From the NCBI GenBank assembly GCA_946402315.1, contig CAMIWC010000002.1, positions 1 through 64,000 of the forward strand: a DNA stretch of 64,000 bases, read 5' to 3'. The translations under genes and the position numbers were made by a program. Of this stretch, positions 52,073-60,677 are shown piece after piece (position 1 is the stretch's first letter; every line of letters starts with the position of its first letter). The DNA is from an uncultured Clostridium sp. (lineage in GTDB: Bacteria > Bacillota_I > Bacilli_A > RF39 > UBA660). The notes under the pieces were generated by a model. That model made no database searches and had not been told where the DNA came from. It was given only the letters and a program-made list of their open reading frames with translations.

Positions 52073-52122
52073 ATTGATTGTATTATATAATTATTGTAAA
52101 ATGTAAATATGGAAGTGATATT

Positions 52123-53490
52123 ATGAAATTAGATTTAGCAGATTTAATAAAAGATTATAAAAAATATTTAGATAAGGAAATAGTTTTAGAAGGATGGATA
52201 AGAAACCATCGTAAACAAAAAAGTTTTGGATTTATTGATTTCTCTGATGGTACTTGTTTTCCACATTTACAAATTGTATATGAAGAAGATATAAATAATT
52301 TTCTAGATATTCAAAAGATGTTGGTAGGATGTGCGATTAGAGTAGAAGGAACTCTTGTAAAATCTACAGGAAATCAAGAATATGAGTTAAAAGCAAAAGA
52401 AATAGAATTATTAGGTGATTGTCCTGCTGATTATCCAATTCAGCCTAAAAGACATACTAGAGAATTCTTAAGAGAAGTTGCTTATTTACGTCCAAGAACA
52501 AATCTATTTCAAGCTGTATTTAAAATAAGAAGTGTAGCTGCTCAAGCAATACATGAATATTTCCAATCTAATAACTATGTATATGTTCATACACCATTAA
52601 TAACTACAACAGATTGTGAAGGTAGTGATCAAATGTTTAAAATTACTACTTTAGATTTGAGTGGAGATAAGAAGTTAGATTTATCAAAAGACTTATTTGG
52701 TAAACAAGCATATATTACTGGAAGTGGACAACTTCATGGAGAAACATTTGCTTTAGCATTTAAAAAGATCTATACATTTGGACCTACATTTAGAACTGAA
52801 AACTCTAATACTAAAACACATGCTAATGAGTTCTGGATGATTGAACCTGAAATATCTTTCTGTGATTTAAATGGGTTAATGGATATAGAAGAAGACATGC
52901 TTAAATATATTGTTAAATATGTATTAGATAAATGTAGTGATGAAATAGATTTCTGTGATAGTTTTGTTGAAAAAGGATTAAGAGAGAAACTAGAGAAACT
53001 AGTAAGTTCTCACTTTTCAAGAATTACTCATCATGATGTAATAGATATTTTAAAGAAAGCAGATGTTAAATGGGAATTTACTCCTGATTATGATGATGAT
53101 ATTGCTAAAGAACACGAGAAATATATTACTGACTACTTTAATGGACCGGTATTTATTACAGATTGGCCAAAAGATATTAAAGCATGGTATATGAAAACTA
53201 ACCCAGATAATAAAACAGTTGCTGCAGTAGACTTAGAAGTTCCAGGAGCTGGAGAATTAATGGGTGGTTCTCAAAGAGAAGATGATTATGATATTCTTCT
53301 TAAACGTGCTAAAGAAATGGGAGTAGATATTGATAGTGTTGATTGGTATATGAATTTAAGAAGATTTGGTGGATGCTATCATGCTGGATTTGGTATGGGA
53401 TTTGAAAGATTAATTATCTACTTAACAGGAGTAGAAAACATTAGAGATGTAATACCTTATCCAAGAACTCCAGGAAACTGTCAATATTAA
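52123..53490 (+). CDS. asnS: Asparaginyl-tRNA synthetase
   Basis: A 455-aa class IIb synthetase. ATG at 52123 follows GGAAGTGA; the longer in-frame reading from 52078 would lie before any plausible leader. An N-terminal OB fold (IVLEGWIRNHRKQKSFGFIDF) is followed by the catalytic domain with TTDCEGSDQMF, GSGQLHGETFALAF, FRTENSNTKTHANEFWMIEPE (motif 2 region) and a C-terminal GFGMGFERLI (motif 3). The ENSNT and EFWMIEPE signatures separate AsnRS from AspRS. It charges tRNA-Asn with Asn. Monocistronic housekeeping gene. Confidence 0.95.
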   Translation: MKLDLADLIKDYKKYLDKEIVLEGWIRNHRKQKSFGFIDFSDGTCFPHLQIVYEEDINNFLDIQKMLVGCAIRVEGTLVKSTGNQEYELKAKEIELLGDCPADYPIQPKRHTREFLREVAYLRPRTNLFQAVFKIRSVAAQAIHEYFQSNNYVYVHTPLITTTDCEGSDQMFKITTLDLSGDKKLDLSKDLFGKQAYITGSGQLHGETFALAFKKIYTFGPTFRTENSNTKTHANEFWMIEPEISFCDLNGLMDIEEDMLKYIVKYVLDKCSDEIDFCDSFVEKGLREKLEKLVSSHFSRITHHDVIDILKKADVKWEFTPDYDDDIAKEHEKYITDYFNGPVFITDWPKDIKAWYMKTNPDNKTVAAVDLEVPGAGELMGGSQREDDYDILLKRAKEMGVDIDSVDWYMNLRRFGGCYHAGFGMGFERLIIYLTGVENIRDVIPYPRTPGNCQY

Positions 53491-53493
53491 AAT

Positions 53494-53518
53494 AAAGAGA
53501 AGTATTTCTCTTTTTTTT
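53494..53518 (+). terminator. Intrinsic terminator after asnS
   Basis: Stem AAAGAGAA/TTCTCTTT, loop GTAT, long T-run. Confidence 0.85.
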
Positions 53519-53562
53519 GTGGATAAAATACTATATACTTAATATAGAATAGGGGTGGTATT

Positions 53563-55209
53563 ATGGTACTACGTAAACCATATGCATTTTTAATAAGACA
53601 CTTTAAAGCTATTCATCTTATTCTAGTAGTACTAATGGCTATTCTTGCTTATAAAATGTATCAAATAAGTGCCTTTTTGGGTCCTTATATTGAATCAGGA
53701 GAATATCGTGCTATTAGTGGAGTAGCTAGTAAATATGTAGGATTATTAGGTTTTGTTTTACCGTTATTAATATTATTCCTTTTAGGTAGTATTACCTTCT
53801 TATTAAAGAGAAAAGAAAAACCTATAAAATTTTATTTAATATCAATGCTAATATATCTACTAGAACTAATAACAATAGTAGTAGCGTATTCAATATTAAC
53901 ATCTATTCAACAAGGAAATGTTAATACTACTTTTGCAAGTATATTTAGTGATTTAATTCGTGCTTTAGCAATTATACCTTTACCAATTATTATCGTATCT
54001 CTAGTAAGAGGTGTAGGATTTAATGTAAAGCAATTTAATTTTAAAAAAGATTTAATAGATCTTAGTATTGAAGAAGGGGACTCAGAAGAATTCGAATTAG
54101 ATGTAGAATTTGATAATGAGAACTTAAAAGCTAAATTTAATAGAAGATTAAGATTTATTAAATATGTATATTTAGAAAATAAGAAAGTATTCTTTGGAAT
54201 ACTAATATTAATTATATTTGTAATAATAGGTCTAGTAGTTAAATATATTACTAGTATTGAACATATTTATAAAGAAGGAGAACATTATTCTTCTAGTGGA
54301 ATTGACTTTGTAATAAATAAAACTTATATAACTAACTTGGATTGTCGAGGAAAAGAAGTAAAAGCTGATAAATATTATGTAATAGTTAATATGACTGGTA
54401 CTAATAATTATGATGAAGCCCAAAAATTACCAATGAATTATATTTATTTAAAAGTATCTGGTCATAAGCAATATAATCCAATTGATATCTATTTAGATGA
54501 ATTCTCTGATTTAGGTCCTAGAATGACTTCTGATACAGAAATAGATGCCAAAAAAACAATGAATTTTAATATAGTATTTGAAATAGATTCATCAGATAAA
54601 GATAATGAAATGAGATTTGATCATATTAAGAGTTTTAGTCAAAATTTAGATGGATCATATAAATATGCTAAAGTAGTAATTACTCCTAAAAAGTTTAAAG
54701 AAGAAAAAGTAGTTAATACTGTTAATTTAGGAGAGAAACTAGAGTTTAAAGATAGTTTAGTAGAAGGAACATCAATAACTATTAGTAGTGCTGAAATAGC
54801 TAATAAGTTTGAATATAAATATAAGAAGACTATTGGTGGCAAAGAAAAAGAATTTACTAAACCAATATATCCAACAGATTCATCTAAGTTTAAAAAATCA
54901 GTATTAAAAATGGATGCTAATCTAGTACAAAATCCAAGTTTGAATAAAAGGATATATAAAAGTTTCTATGAAAAGTTTGCTTTAATAGAATATGAAGTAG
55001 ATGGTAAGATGTACTATGGTAAATCATTTATAATTGATTTAACACAAAGTGATGGATATACTTATTTAGAAATAAATAAAGAAGCAAGTACTTCTAAAAA
55101 AGTTAACCTAGTATTTACTATTAGAGATAAAGTATATAAGTACACTATTATTGATATTCAAGAAGAAGAAAAAACAGAAGATAAAAAAGATGTGGTTAGT
55201 AAGAACTAA
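53563..55209 (+). CDS. Polytopic membrane protein with extracytoplasmic beta domain, unknown function
   Basis: A 548-aa protein. Four membrane helices lie in residues about 15-160. A cytoplasmic acidic segment follows (DLSIEEGDSEEFELDVEFD), then another helix (about 208-228) and a C-terminal outer part of ~310 residues. That part opens with GIDFVINKTYITN and has YYVIVNMTGTNNY, a strand pattern that recalls DUF4352/telokin-like domains, but the match is weak. There is no enzyme motif. It is monocistronic between asnS and tRNA-Cys. The function is unknown; a link to the surface machine upstream is possible but not shown. Confidence 0.6.
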   Translation: MVLRKPYAFLIRHFKAIHLILVVLMAILAYKMYQISAFLGPYIESGEYRAISGVASKYVGLLGFVLPLLILFLLGSITFLLKRKEKPIKFYLISMLIYLLELITIVVAYSILTSIQQGNVNTTFASIFSDLIRALAIIPLPIIIVSLVRGVGFNVKQFNFKKDLIDLSIEEGDSEEFELDVEFDNENLKAKFNRRLRFIKYVYLENKKVFFGILILIIFVIIGLVVKYITSIEHIYKEGEHYSSSGIDFVINKTYITNLDCRGKEVKADKYYVIVNMTGTNNYDEAQKLPMNYIYLKVSGHKQYNPIDIYLDEFSDLGPRMTSDTEIDAKKTMNFNIVFEIDSSDKDNEMRFDHIKSFSQNLDGSYKYAKVVITPKKFKEEKVVNTVNLGEKLEFKDSLVEGTSITISSAEIANKFEYKYKKTIGGKEKEFTKPIYPTDSSKFKKSVLKMDANLVQNPSLNKRIYKSFYEKFALIEYEVDGKMYYGKSFIIDLTQSDGYTYLEINKEASTSKKVNLVFTIRDKVYKYTIIDIQEEEKTEDKKDVVSKN

Positions 55210-55222
55210 TCACATCTTTTTT
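55185..55222 (+). terminator. Intrinsic terminator before tRNA-Cys
   Basis: A 16-bp stem AAAAGATGTGGTTAGT (55185-55200) pairing with 55205-55220 (one G-T), loop AAGA. The stop codon lies in the stem. Confidence 0.9.
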
Positions 55223-55272
55223 ATAAAATTATTGAATTAGTTTATAGTATTTGTTATAATCTATTTATCGAT

Positions 55273-55346
55273 GGGTCTATAGCCAAGTGGTAAGGCATGG
55301 GACTGCAACTCCCCGAGCGCTGGTTCAAATCCGGCTAGGCCCTCCA
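55273..55346 (+). tRNA. tRNA-Cys(GCA)
   Basis: Acceptor GGGTCTA pairs with TAGGCCC (one T-G). Anticodon loop CTGCAAC gives GCA, reading Cys codons. Discriminator is T, as usual for tRNA-Cys, and CCA is encoded. The T arm CTGGTTCAAATCCGG is intact. It is a solitary tRNA gene. Demand for Cys codons in this region is high because of the Cys-rich secreted proteins. Confidence 0.92.
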
Positions 55347-55357
55347 TAATAAAAAGT

Positions 55358-55387
55358 ACTTAAACTAATTAGTTTAAGTTTTTTTAT
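55358..55387 (+). terminator. Intrinsic terminator after tRNA-Cys
   Basis: Palindrome ACTTAAACTA...TAGTTTAAGT (55358-55379) followed by a T-run. Confidence 0.85.
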
Positions 55388-55488
55388 GGCTTGAGCTTGT
55401 CTAACCTCGCTTGTTGTCCTTGAAAAAATGGCCCAAATGAAATAAAATATAATTGTTTTATGAACAAAAAATGAAGGAGTAATTTTTA

Positions 55489-56586
55489 ATGACGGAAAAT
55501 GATTTAATAAAAGTTAAAGCAGAAATGATATGTCACGGGATTTTAGCAACGCCATTGGCTGAAGAAATATTTAAAGTTCAGAATCCATATGACATGCATA
55601 AGCAAGGAAGATATTTTGGTATCATGATGAAACTTAATGATGAGTTAGGTGTTTTATCAAATGTATCATATATTGATAATGATGATATAAAATACAAACT
55701 TGTTGGAGATAAAGATGATGTATGGTTAGCAGATAAAGATGATAATCGTATTTGTAAAGTAACATATATTCATGCTCCAAAATGGTATGGAATGAAAACA
55801 TCATCTGGTAAACCTACTTCAGAGGTTTTTATTGATGAAGGAGAAAGATTCTTACATATGACATATTCTGGATGTGACTATGGAAAATGTGGATTAGGAT
55901 GCAAGTTCTGTGGTTGTAATTCAGGTATTGATAATCCTACATCAGATGAGATTGCTGAAACAGTTCATTTTGCAGATGGAGAAAGAAATTATCAAGTTTG
56001 TCTTGGGGGTGGTACAAGGTTACCTATTAAAAATAGTGTAGAATCTTTTGCTGAGATGATAAAAAAGATTCGCGCAAAATCTCCTGATATTCCGATTTGG
56101 GTTGAAATGGTTCCACCTACAAACGAAGAAATCAAAGAGTTGGTTTCCTTAGGAGCTACTTCATTTGGTTTCAATATAGAAGTGTTCGATACTAACTTGA
56201 GAAAAGTAATTTGTCCTGGAAAAGGAGCAATTGGTATTGATACATATATTGAAAGATCAAAATATGCTAATGAACTATTAGGTGGTAACAAAATTGGAAG
56301 TACTCTTATATGTGGTATCGCACCAGTTGAAACAATAAAATTAGGTGTTGATGAATTAACAAAGAATGGTATTCATCCATGTATACTAGCTTTTAGACCA
56401 TCTGAAGGATCAGAGTATGAAAGTTTAAAAGAATGTGACGCTGATACTTTTTATGATTGTAGTGATTATGCAGTTAAAAAGATGTTAGAACATGGTTTGG
56501 ATATATTTAAAAACGAAGGATGCTTATTGTGTGAATATTGTACAATAATGCATGACTTAACAAGAAAATATGGAAAGGTGAAGTGA
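55489..56586 (+). CDS. Radical SAM enzyme, unknown substrate
   Basis: A 365-aa protein with a radical SAM cluster motif CGLGCKFCGC (CX3CX2C, about residue 134-143) and the following barrel features (VCLGGGTRLP, IWVEMVPPTNEEI, LAFRPSEGSEY). A second Cys group near the C-terminus, CLLCEYC (about 345-351), may bind another cluster. The N-terminal ~110 residues are a distinct alpha/beta region. The overall size and GGGTR turn recall BioB/HydE-type enzymes, but I cannot name the reaction. It lies just downstream of tRNA-Cys and 3 nt before a dehydrogenase-like gene. A short, less AT-rich stretch precedes it (55389-55438), a possible sign of acquisition. Confidence 0.8.
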   Translation: MTENDLIKVKAEMICHGILATPLAEEIFKVQNPYDMHKQGRYFGIMMKLNDELGVLSNVSYIDNDDIKYKLVGDKDDVWLADKDDNRICKVTYIHAPKWYGMKTSSGKPTSEVFIDEGERFLHMTYSGCDYGKCGLGCKFCGCNSGIDNPTSDEIAETVHFADGERNYQVCLGGGTRLPIKNSVESFAEMIKKIRAKSPDIPIWVEMVPPTNEEIKELVSLGATSFGFNIEVFDTNLRKVICPGKGAIGIDTYIERSKYANELLGGNKIGSTLICGIAPVETIKLGVDELTKNGIHPCILAFRPSEGSEYESLKECDADTFYDCSDYAVKKMLEHGLDIFKNEGCLLCEYCTIMHDLTRKYGKVK

Positions 56587-56589
56587 TTT

Positions 56590-57513
56590 ATGGAATTATA
56601 CGTTGTTGGTAGTAAAAAAGATTTTAATGAAGAACAATTAAAAAGATTAGAAGGTTTAGGACAATTAATATTTATTGAAGAAGTAAAAGATAAGTATAAT
56701 GAACAATACGTTACTAGTAATGAAGAAAAAATTATTGTTCTAGATCCAGATTTAGTTGGTTGGGAATTTCCTAACGATTTAATTGAGAAGATTAATAATT
56801 TAAAAGCAATTTGTTTAATGTCTACTGCTTTTAATTATATTGATATAGATTTTTGTAATGAGAAGGGTATAGTTGTTACAAATGTGCCAAAGTATTCAAC
56901 TAACTCTGTAGCTGAATATGCAAGTTTCTTAATGATGGCAGTTGCTAGAAAACTTCCATTACAAATGAAAAATGGTCCTAAAGATGATTATGCTGATACA
57001 TATTGTGGAACTCAAGTAAGAGATAAAAAAATAGGAATAATAGGTTTAGGAACTATTGGTACAAGAGTTGCTGAAATACTAACTGGTATGGGAATGGAAG
57101 TATTATATTGGTCAAGAACAAAAAGAGATAGTAGATTTAAATATGTAGAATTAGAAGAATTGTTTAAATCAGTTGATTTCATTTTTCCAACATTCTCTAT
57201 AAATGAAGATACATTAAAAATTATTACAGATAGTTTAATTAATTCAATGAAACCATCAGCAAGTATTATTAGTATAGTAGGTACTGATTGTATGAACAAA
57301 GAATTAGTATTGAATAAAGTAAAAGAAAACCAATTATATGGTTTTGCTTTTGAAAGTGATAAAGAGAGTATAAATGATTATGAAGGAAATGTAATGATTA
57401 CTCCACATTATGCTTGGTATACTAAAGATTCTCTAGAGAATTGTATTGAAATTTGGGTACAATCTGTTGAAGGTATTGCTAAAGGAAATCTTGTTAATGT
57501 AGTAAAAAACTAG
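56590..57513 (+). CDS. D-2-hydroxyacid dehydrogenase-like protein lacking the catalytic Arg
   Basis: A 307-aa protein of the NAD-dependent D-2-hydroxyacid dehydrogenase family: IGIIGLGTIGTRVAEIL (GxGxxG, about 144-160), VVTNVPKYSTNSVAEYA before it and TPHYAWYT (catalytic His region, about 277). The usual Arg-containing motif after MKPSA (NTARG-like) is replaced by SIVGTD. The Glu region reads FAFESDKES, so activity may be altered or lost. It starts 3 nt after the radical SAM gene and is surely co-transcribed. The pair may make or modify a hydroxyacid-type product; that is inference. Confidence 0.8.
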   Translation: MELYVVGSKKDFNEEQLKRLEGLGQLIFIEEVKDKYNEQYVTSNEEKIIVLDPDLVGWEFPNDLIEKINNLKAICLMSTAFNYIDIDFCNEKGIVVTNVPKYSTNSVAEYASFLMMAVARKLPLQMKNGPKDDYADTYCGTQVRDKKIGIIGLGTIGTRVAEILTGMGMEVLYWSRTKRDSRFKYVELEELFKSVDFIFPTFSINEDTLKIITDSLINSMKPSASIISIVGTDCMNKELVLNKVKENQLYGFAFESDKESINDYEGNVMITPHYAWYTKDSLENCIEIWVQSVEGIAKGNLVNVVKN

Positions 57514-57536
57514 TCATATGACTAGTTTTTTTATTT
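57505..57536. terminator. Bidirectional terminator between convergent genes
   Basis: Perfect palindrome AAAAACTAGTCAT/ATGACTAGTTTTT (57505-57530), serving the dehydrogenase-like gene and the minus-strand gene at 57531. Confidence 0.9.
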
Positions 57537-57977
57537 ACTATATTTATTAATGAATCTTGTAAAATTCTCTGTTTGATATGGAATAGTACTCTCAACTATT
57601 TTAGCTAATAACTTATGTGATTTATTAGTAGTTGTATCAATACTTATTCTTTTGCTTTTTGAATTTAATAAAGCAGCATTCTTAACAGTAATATTTTTAA
57701 TTTCACTATTAGGAATAAATGTATAACTATTTTTATCTAGATTCATTTTAGCTATATTTAAAGTAAATGGTATTCCTGGTTGTTTTAAATAAAAGAAACC
57801 AATTCCTGTATCTGTTTGATTTATTAATAATGCATCATATGGATATTCCATACCATTTACAAATCCTGATGATTTTTGCATATCTTTATATGCTATAAAG
57901 TAATTATTTTCATTACCTCTACATCCAACACTATCAAATAATTGAATCACTTTGTTTAATTCATTAAATTCATCCAT
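57531..57977 (-). CDS. Small soluble protein, unknown function
   Basis: A 148-aa protein on the minus strand with no membrane segment. A helical start (MDEFNELNKVIQLFD) is followed by strand-rich sequence (DALLINQTDTGIGFFYL, SYTFIPNSEIKNITVKN) and a C-terminal helix. The pattern SEIKNITVKN with KSKRISIDTT resembles a PH-like fold seen in other small bacterial proteins, but I cannot claim a family. GAGGTGAAACAATG gives a good ribosome site. It is divergent from the uracil permease. Confidence 0.55.
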   Translation of the reverse strand: MDEFNELNKVIQLFDSVGCRGNENNYFIAYKDMQKSSGFVNGMEYPYDALLINQTDTGIGFFYLKQPGIPFTLNIAKMNLDKNSYTFIPNSEIKNITVKNAALLNSKSKRISIDTTTNKSHKLLAKIVESTIPYQTENFTRFINKYSK

Positions 57978-58050
57978 TGTTTCACCTCTATATTTTTATA
58001 ATACTACGAATAATTTATATATGCTATAATTATCAATAAGGAGAATAAAT

Positions 58051-59337
58051 ATGAGTAAAAAATTATTATATGATACTAATGAAAAACCACCATTGATACA
58101 GACATTAATACTTGCATTTCAACATGTATTTGCAATGTTTGGAGCTACTATATTAGTTCCAATAACAATTAATGAAACAGCTGGTTGTGAAGTAATACCT
58201 GTTTCAACAGCATTACTTGCTAGTGGAATAGGAACTCTTCTATATATTCTATGTACTAAAAGAAAGTCGCCTGTTTATTTAGGTAGTTCATTTGCTTTTG
58301 TTACACCGGTAATAATTGCTTTTGGTAAGGGGGGAATATCTGCTGTAACAACTGGATTAATAACAGTTGGATTAATCTATATAATTGTCGCATTATTAAT
58401 TAAATTAATTGGAAAATCTTGGATAGATCATTTACTACCACCTGTAGTAATTGGACCTATGATTATGATTATTGGATTATCTCTAGCACCTAATGCTATT
58501 AAACAAATAGGTTTAACTGGAGATAGCTTAGTTTGGCAAAATCTATTAGTTGCTTTTGTATCTTTCTTTGTAACAATAGTATTTGCTATCTATGCTAAAG
58601 GATTCTTAAAAGTAATACCATTCTTATTAGGAATAATAAATGGATATATCTTATCTATTGCTTTAGGAATAGTAGATTTTGGAGTAGTAAGTGATACTGG
58701 TATATTATCTGTTCCAAGAATACTAGTACCATTTAAAGATTATTCATTTAGTTTTATTGGAATAGTTATAATTGCTCCAATAGCACTTGTATCAATTGCT
58801 GAGCATATCGGAGATCATATGGCTTTATCAAGTATAATTGGAAAAGATTTAATTAAAGATCCCGGACTAGATAGAACACTTTTAGGAGATGGAGTTGCGA
58901 CTACAGTAGCTGGTTTAATCGGTGGTCCTGCTAATACAACATATGGTGAAAATACTAGTGTAGTAGGAATGAGTAGAGTAGCATCTATTTTTGTTATATC
59001 TTTAGCTGCAATTATTTCAATTATCTTATCATTCTTTGAAGTAGTTTCAGCAGTTTTATCAACAATACCTTCTCCAGTATTAGGCGGAGTATCATTATTA
59101 CTATATGGATTCATATCAGTAAATGGTTTAAAGGTATTAATAGAAAATAAAGTAGATTATAATAATTTAAAAAATGTAATAATTACATCAACAATGTTAT
59201 TATTTGGATTAGGAGGAGCAATGGTAACTATATCAGCTGGAGATTTATCAGTATCAATTACAGGTATGAGTTTAGCTGCGATAGTTGGAATATTATTAAA
59301 TTTAATTTTAGGACCAGAAACAAATAATAAAAAATAA
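58051..59337 (+). CDS. Uracil/xanthine permease family (UraA-like, NCS2)
   Basis: A 428-aa polytopic protein with about 12-14 hydrophobic segments of the NCS2 nucleobase transporter family: LAFQHVFAMFGATILVP at the start, GSSFAFVTP, AEHIGDHMALSSI and GGPANTTYGENTSVVGMSRVAS. The Glu residues of AEH and YGEN correspond to substrate- and proton-coupling positions in UraA. The family imports uracil or purines by proton symport; uracil is favoured by overall resemblance to UraA but not proven. Single gene with strong ribosome site AAGGAG and a terminator. Confidence 0.85.
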   Translation: MSKKLLYDTNEKPPLIQTLILAFQHVFAMFGATILVPITINETAGCEVIPVSTALLASGIGTLLYILCTKRKSPVYLGSSFAFVTPVIIAFGKGGISAVTTGLITVGLIYIIVALLIKLIGKSWIDHLLPPVVIGPMIMIIGLSLAPNAIKQIGLTGDSLVWQNLLVAFVSFFVTIVFAIYAKGFLKVIPFLLGIINGYILSIALGIVDFGVVSDTGILSVPRILVPFKDYSFSFIGIVIIAPIALVSIAEHIGDHMALSSIIGKDLIKDPGLDRTLLGDGVATTVAGLIGGPANTTYGENTSVVGMSRVASIFVISLAAIISIILSFFEVVSAVLSTIPSPVLGGVSLLLYGFISVNGLKVLIENKVDYNNLKNVIITSTMLLFGLGGAMVTISAGDLSVSITGMSLAAIVGILLNLILGPETNNKK

Positions 59338-59365
59338 AGAATTAGTTAACTAATTCTTTTTTTAT
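59337..59365 (+). terminator. Intrinsic terminator after the permease
   Basis: Palindrome AAAGAATTAGTT/AACTAATTCTTT (59337-59360) and T-run. Confidence 0.85.
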
Positions 59366-59404
59366 TTAATATAGTATTATATAATATAGAAACAGGAGGG
59401 TTTT

Positions 59405-59620
59405 ATGATTAGACATTTAAAGATAGTAGAAAGATTATTAAGCTGTAATTATGGAGTAGGAGTTTTTCATAAAGACGTTCATTATATTCCAAATTTTAGA
59501 TTAAATAAAAGTAATATTGATGTTCCTAGAGATACCCGTAAAAGAGAATATAGAATGATTCCTAAAAAAGGACATGAAAAAGAACGTCAATACGTTAAAA
59601 AAAAGAGAGACTTTCAATAG
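59405..59620 (+). CDS. Small basic protein, unknown function
   Basis: A 71-aa protein, strongly basic (Lys/Arg-rich, especially the last 30 residues: KREYRMIPKKGHEKERQYV), with no membrane helix. An excellent ribosome site ACAGGAGGG precedes ATG, and the gene is enclosed by its own promoter region and terminator, so it is probably expressed. The charge suggests RNA or nucleic-acid binding, but no motif proves it. No family recognised. Confidence 0.55.
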   Translation: MIRHLKIVERLLSCNYGVGVFHKDVHYIPNFRLNKSNIDVPRDTRKREYRMIPKKGHEKERQYVKKKRDFQ

Positions 59621-59634
59621 TTTCTCTTTTTTAT
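59601..59634. terminator. Bidirectional terminator between convergent genes
   Basis: A 12-bp stem AAAAGAGAGACT/AGTTTCTCTTTT (one G-T) with loop TTCAAT and T-runs on both strands. Confidence 0.85.
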
Positions 59635-60248
59635 TTAACTATAAATTCAATTGAAGTTCCATCAACCCAGAAATTTGGATTATAGTCTATTACAATACTA
59701 GTAGCATCTTTAGGTACTTCCCAGAAAACCCATCCAATAGTCTTCTTTCCTTTTCCAATTGTATCAGTAATTGTTTTATAATCATTACCAGACCAAATAT
59801 ATTCTTCACATTCCACATTATCAGCACTCATATTAAAGTCATATGATGTAACATATTCTTCATCCGAATCACCTATGTTTTCAACTTCAAATTTTACTGC
59901 TACTATTCTCATTCCTTGAGCAGGTGCAAAGTATCCATCATATTTAGTCCATCCATCTATAACTTCTAGCATTGTAACTTTTGTATAGCTGTTTTCAAAA
60001 GTTTCATTTAGTTTAAATTTAGTTTTTCCATTCTTATCTTTATATGAATTCTCAGTTTCTTTAACAGCTTCATCAACAGCATTTGCACAACCATTTACGC
60101 AAGCAACTAATCCAAAAAAGATAATAGCTAGAACGATAAGTATTTTTGCCCAAGTAGGCAATCCTAACTTACCTCCACATTTTGGACATCTTTTTGCATT
60201 CTTTGCAACTTGTTCTCCACAATATTTACAATTTTTAATTTTTGCCAT
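59631..60248 (-). CDS. Zinc-ribbon, membrane-anchored DUF4352-like protein
   Basis: A 205-aa protein on the minus strand. A zinc ribbon (CKYCGEQV then CPKCGGKL), one membrane helix (about 33-52) and an outer domain of about 135 residues with YTKVTMLEVIDGW, MRIVAVKFEVENIGD and IGWVFWEVPKDA. This matches the DUF4352/telokin-like pattern found in many Gram-positive surface proteins, some linked to immunity. AAAGGAG lies before ATG. It is divergent from the small regulator at 60363, and the gap holds a GC-rich direct repeat that may control both. Confidence 0.75.
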   Translation of the reverse strand: MAKIKNCKYCGEQVAKNAKRCPKCGGKLGLPTWAKILIVLAIIFFGLVACVNGCANAVDEAVKETENSYKDKNGKTKFKLNETFENSYTKVTMLEVIDGWTKYDGYFAPAQGMRIVAVKFEVENIGDSDEEYVTSYDFNMSADNVECEEYIWSGNDYKTITDTIGKGKKTIGWVFWEVPKDATSIVIDYNPNFWVDGTSIEFIVK

Positions 60249-60294
60249 TTTTAAACTCCTTTCTATATTTATTTTATATTTTTTATTATGCTTA

Positions 60295-60319
60295 TTCCCG
60301 GACTTGATAGTTCCCGGAC
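60295..60319. promoter_or_regulatory. Direct-repeat operator candidate TTCCCGGAC x2
   Basis: TTCCCGGAC occurs at 60295-60303 and again at 60311-60319 (16-bp spacing, about one and a half helical turns) in an otherwise nearly pure AT gap between divergent genes. It lies upstream of a TATATT box at 60343-60348 serving the XRE gene. Confidence 0.6.
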
Positions 60320-60362
60320 ATTTTAGTCTTTTAAAAGTAATTATATTATTGAGGTGAATATA

Positions 60363-60605
60363 ATGACTACTTTTAAAAGAGATTTTGATTTTGATAATGA
60401 TTTTATGAAAAGAGTTTCTAATAATATAAGAAAATATAGATTACTAGCAGGTATAACTCAAGAACAATTAGCTGTAGATGTAGAAAAAAGCTATGACTTT
60501 ATTAGAAGACTCGAATATAAAAAAGGAGAGATAGGTTGTTCATTAGAAACTTTATATAGAATTTCTATTGTATTAGGTGTATCTATCGATAAATTTTTTG
60601 AATAA
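60363..60605 (+). CDS. XRE-family helix-turn-helix regulator
   Basis: An 80-aa protein. ATG at 60363 follows GAGGTGA; the in-frame GTG at 60354 is inside that site. After a short N-terminus, residues about 17-75 form a Cro/CI helix-turn-helix (NIRKYRLLAGITQEQLAVD, YDFIRRLEYKKGEIG, LETLYRISIVLGVSIDKFF). It is a DNA-binding domain only, so effector sensing, if any, is not visible. Divergent from the DUF4352-like gene and beside the TTCCCGGAC repeats, which are plausible binding sites. Confidence 0.9.
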   Translation: MTTFKRDFDFDNDFMKRVSNNIRKYRLLAGITQEQLAVDVEKSYDFIRRLEYKKGEIGCSLETLYRISIVLGVSIDKFFE

Positions 60606-60633
60606 AAAAGACAACTATATATAGTTGTTTTTC
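60605..60633 (+). terminator. Intrinsic terminator after the XRE gene
   Basis: Palindrome ACAACTATATATAGTTGT (60611-60628) followed by T. Confidence 0.75.
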
Positions 60634-60677
60634 TATTAAATAATATAAAAATATAATATAATAATAACGGTGATTTT

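Noticed and set aside
52050-52122. T-box leader for asnS
   Set aside because: The gap to the previous terminator is about 50 nt, too short for a T-box, and no specifier hairpin or T-box motif is seen.
55389-55438. Pseudogene or second tRNA fragment after tRNA-Cys
   Set aside because: The stretch is less AT-rich than its surroundings, but it has no tRNA arm, no start with ribosome site and no coding frame long enough to judge.
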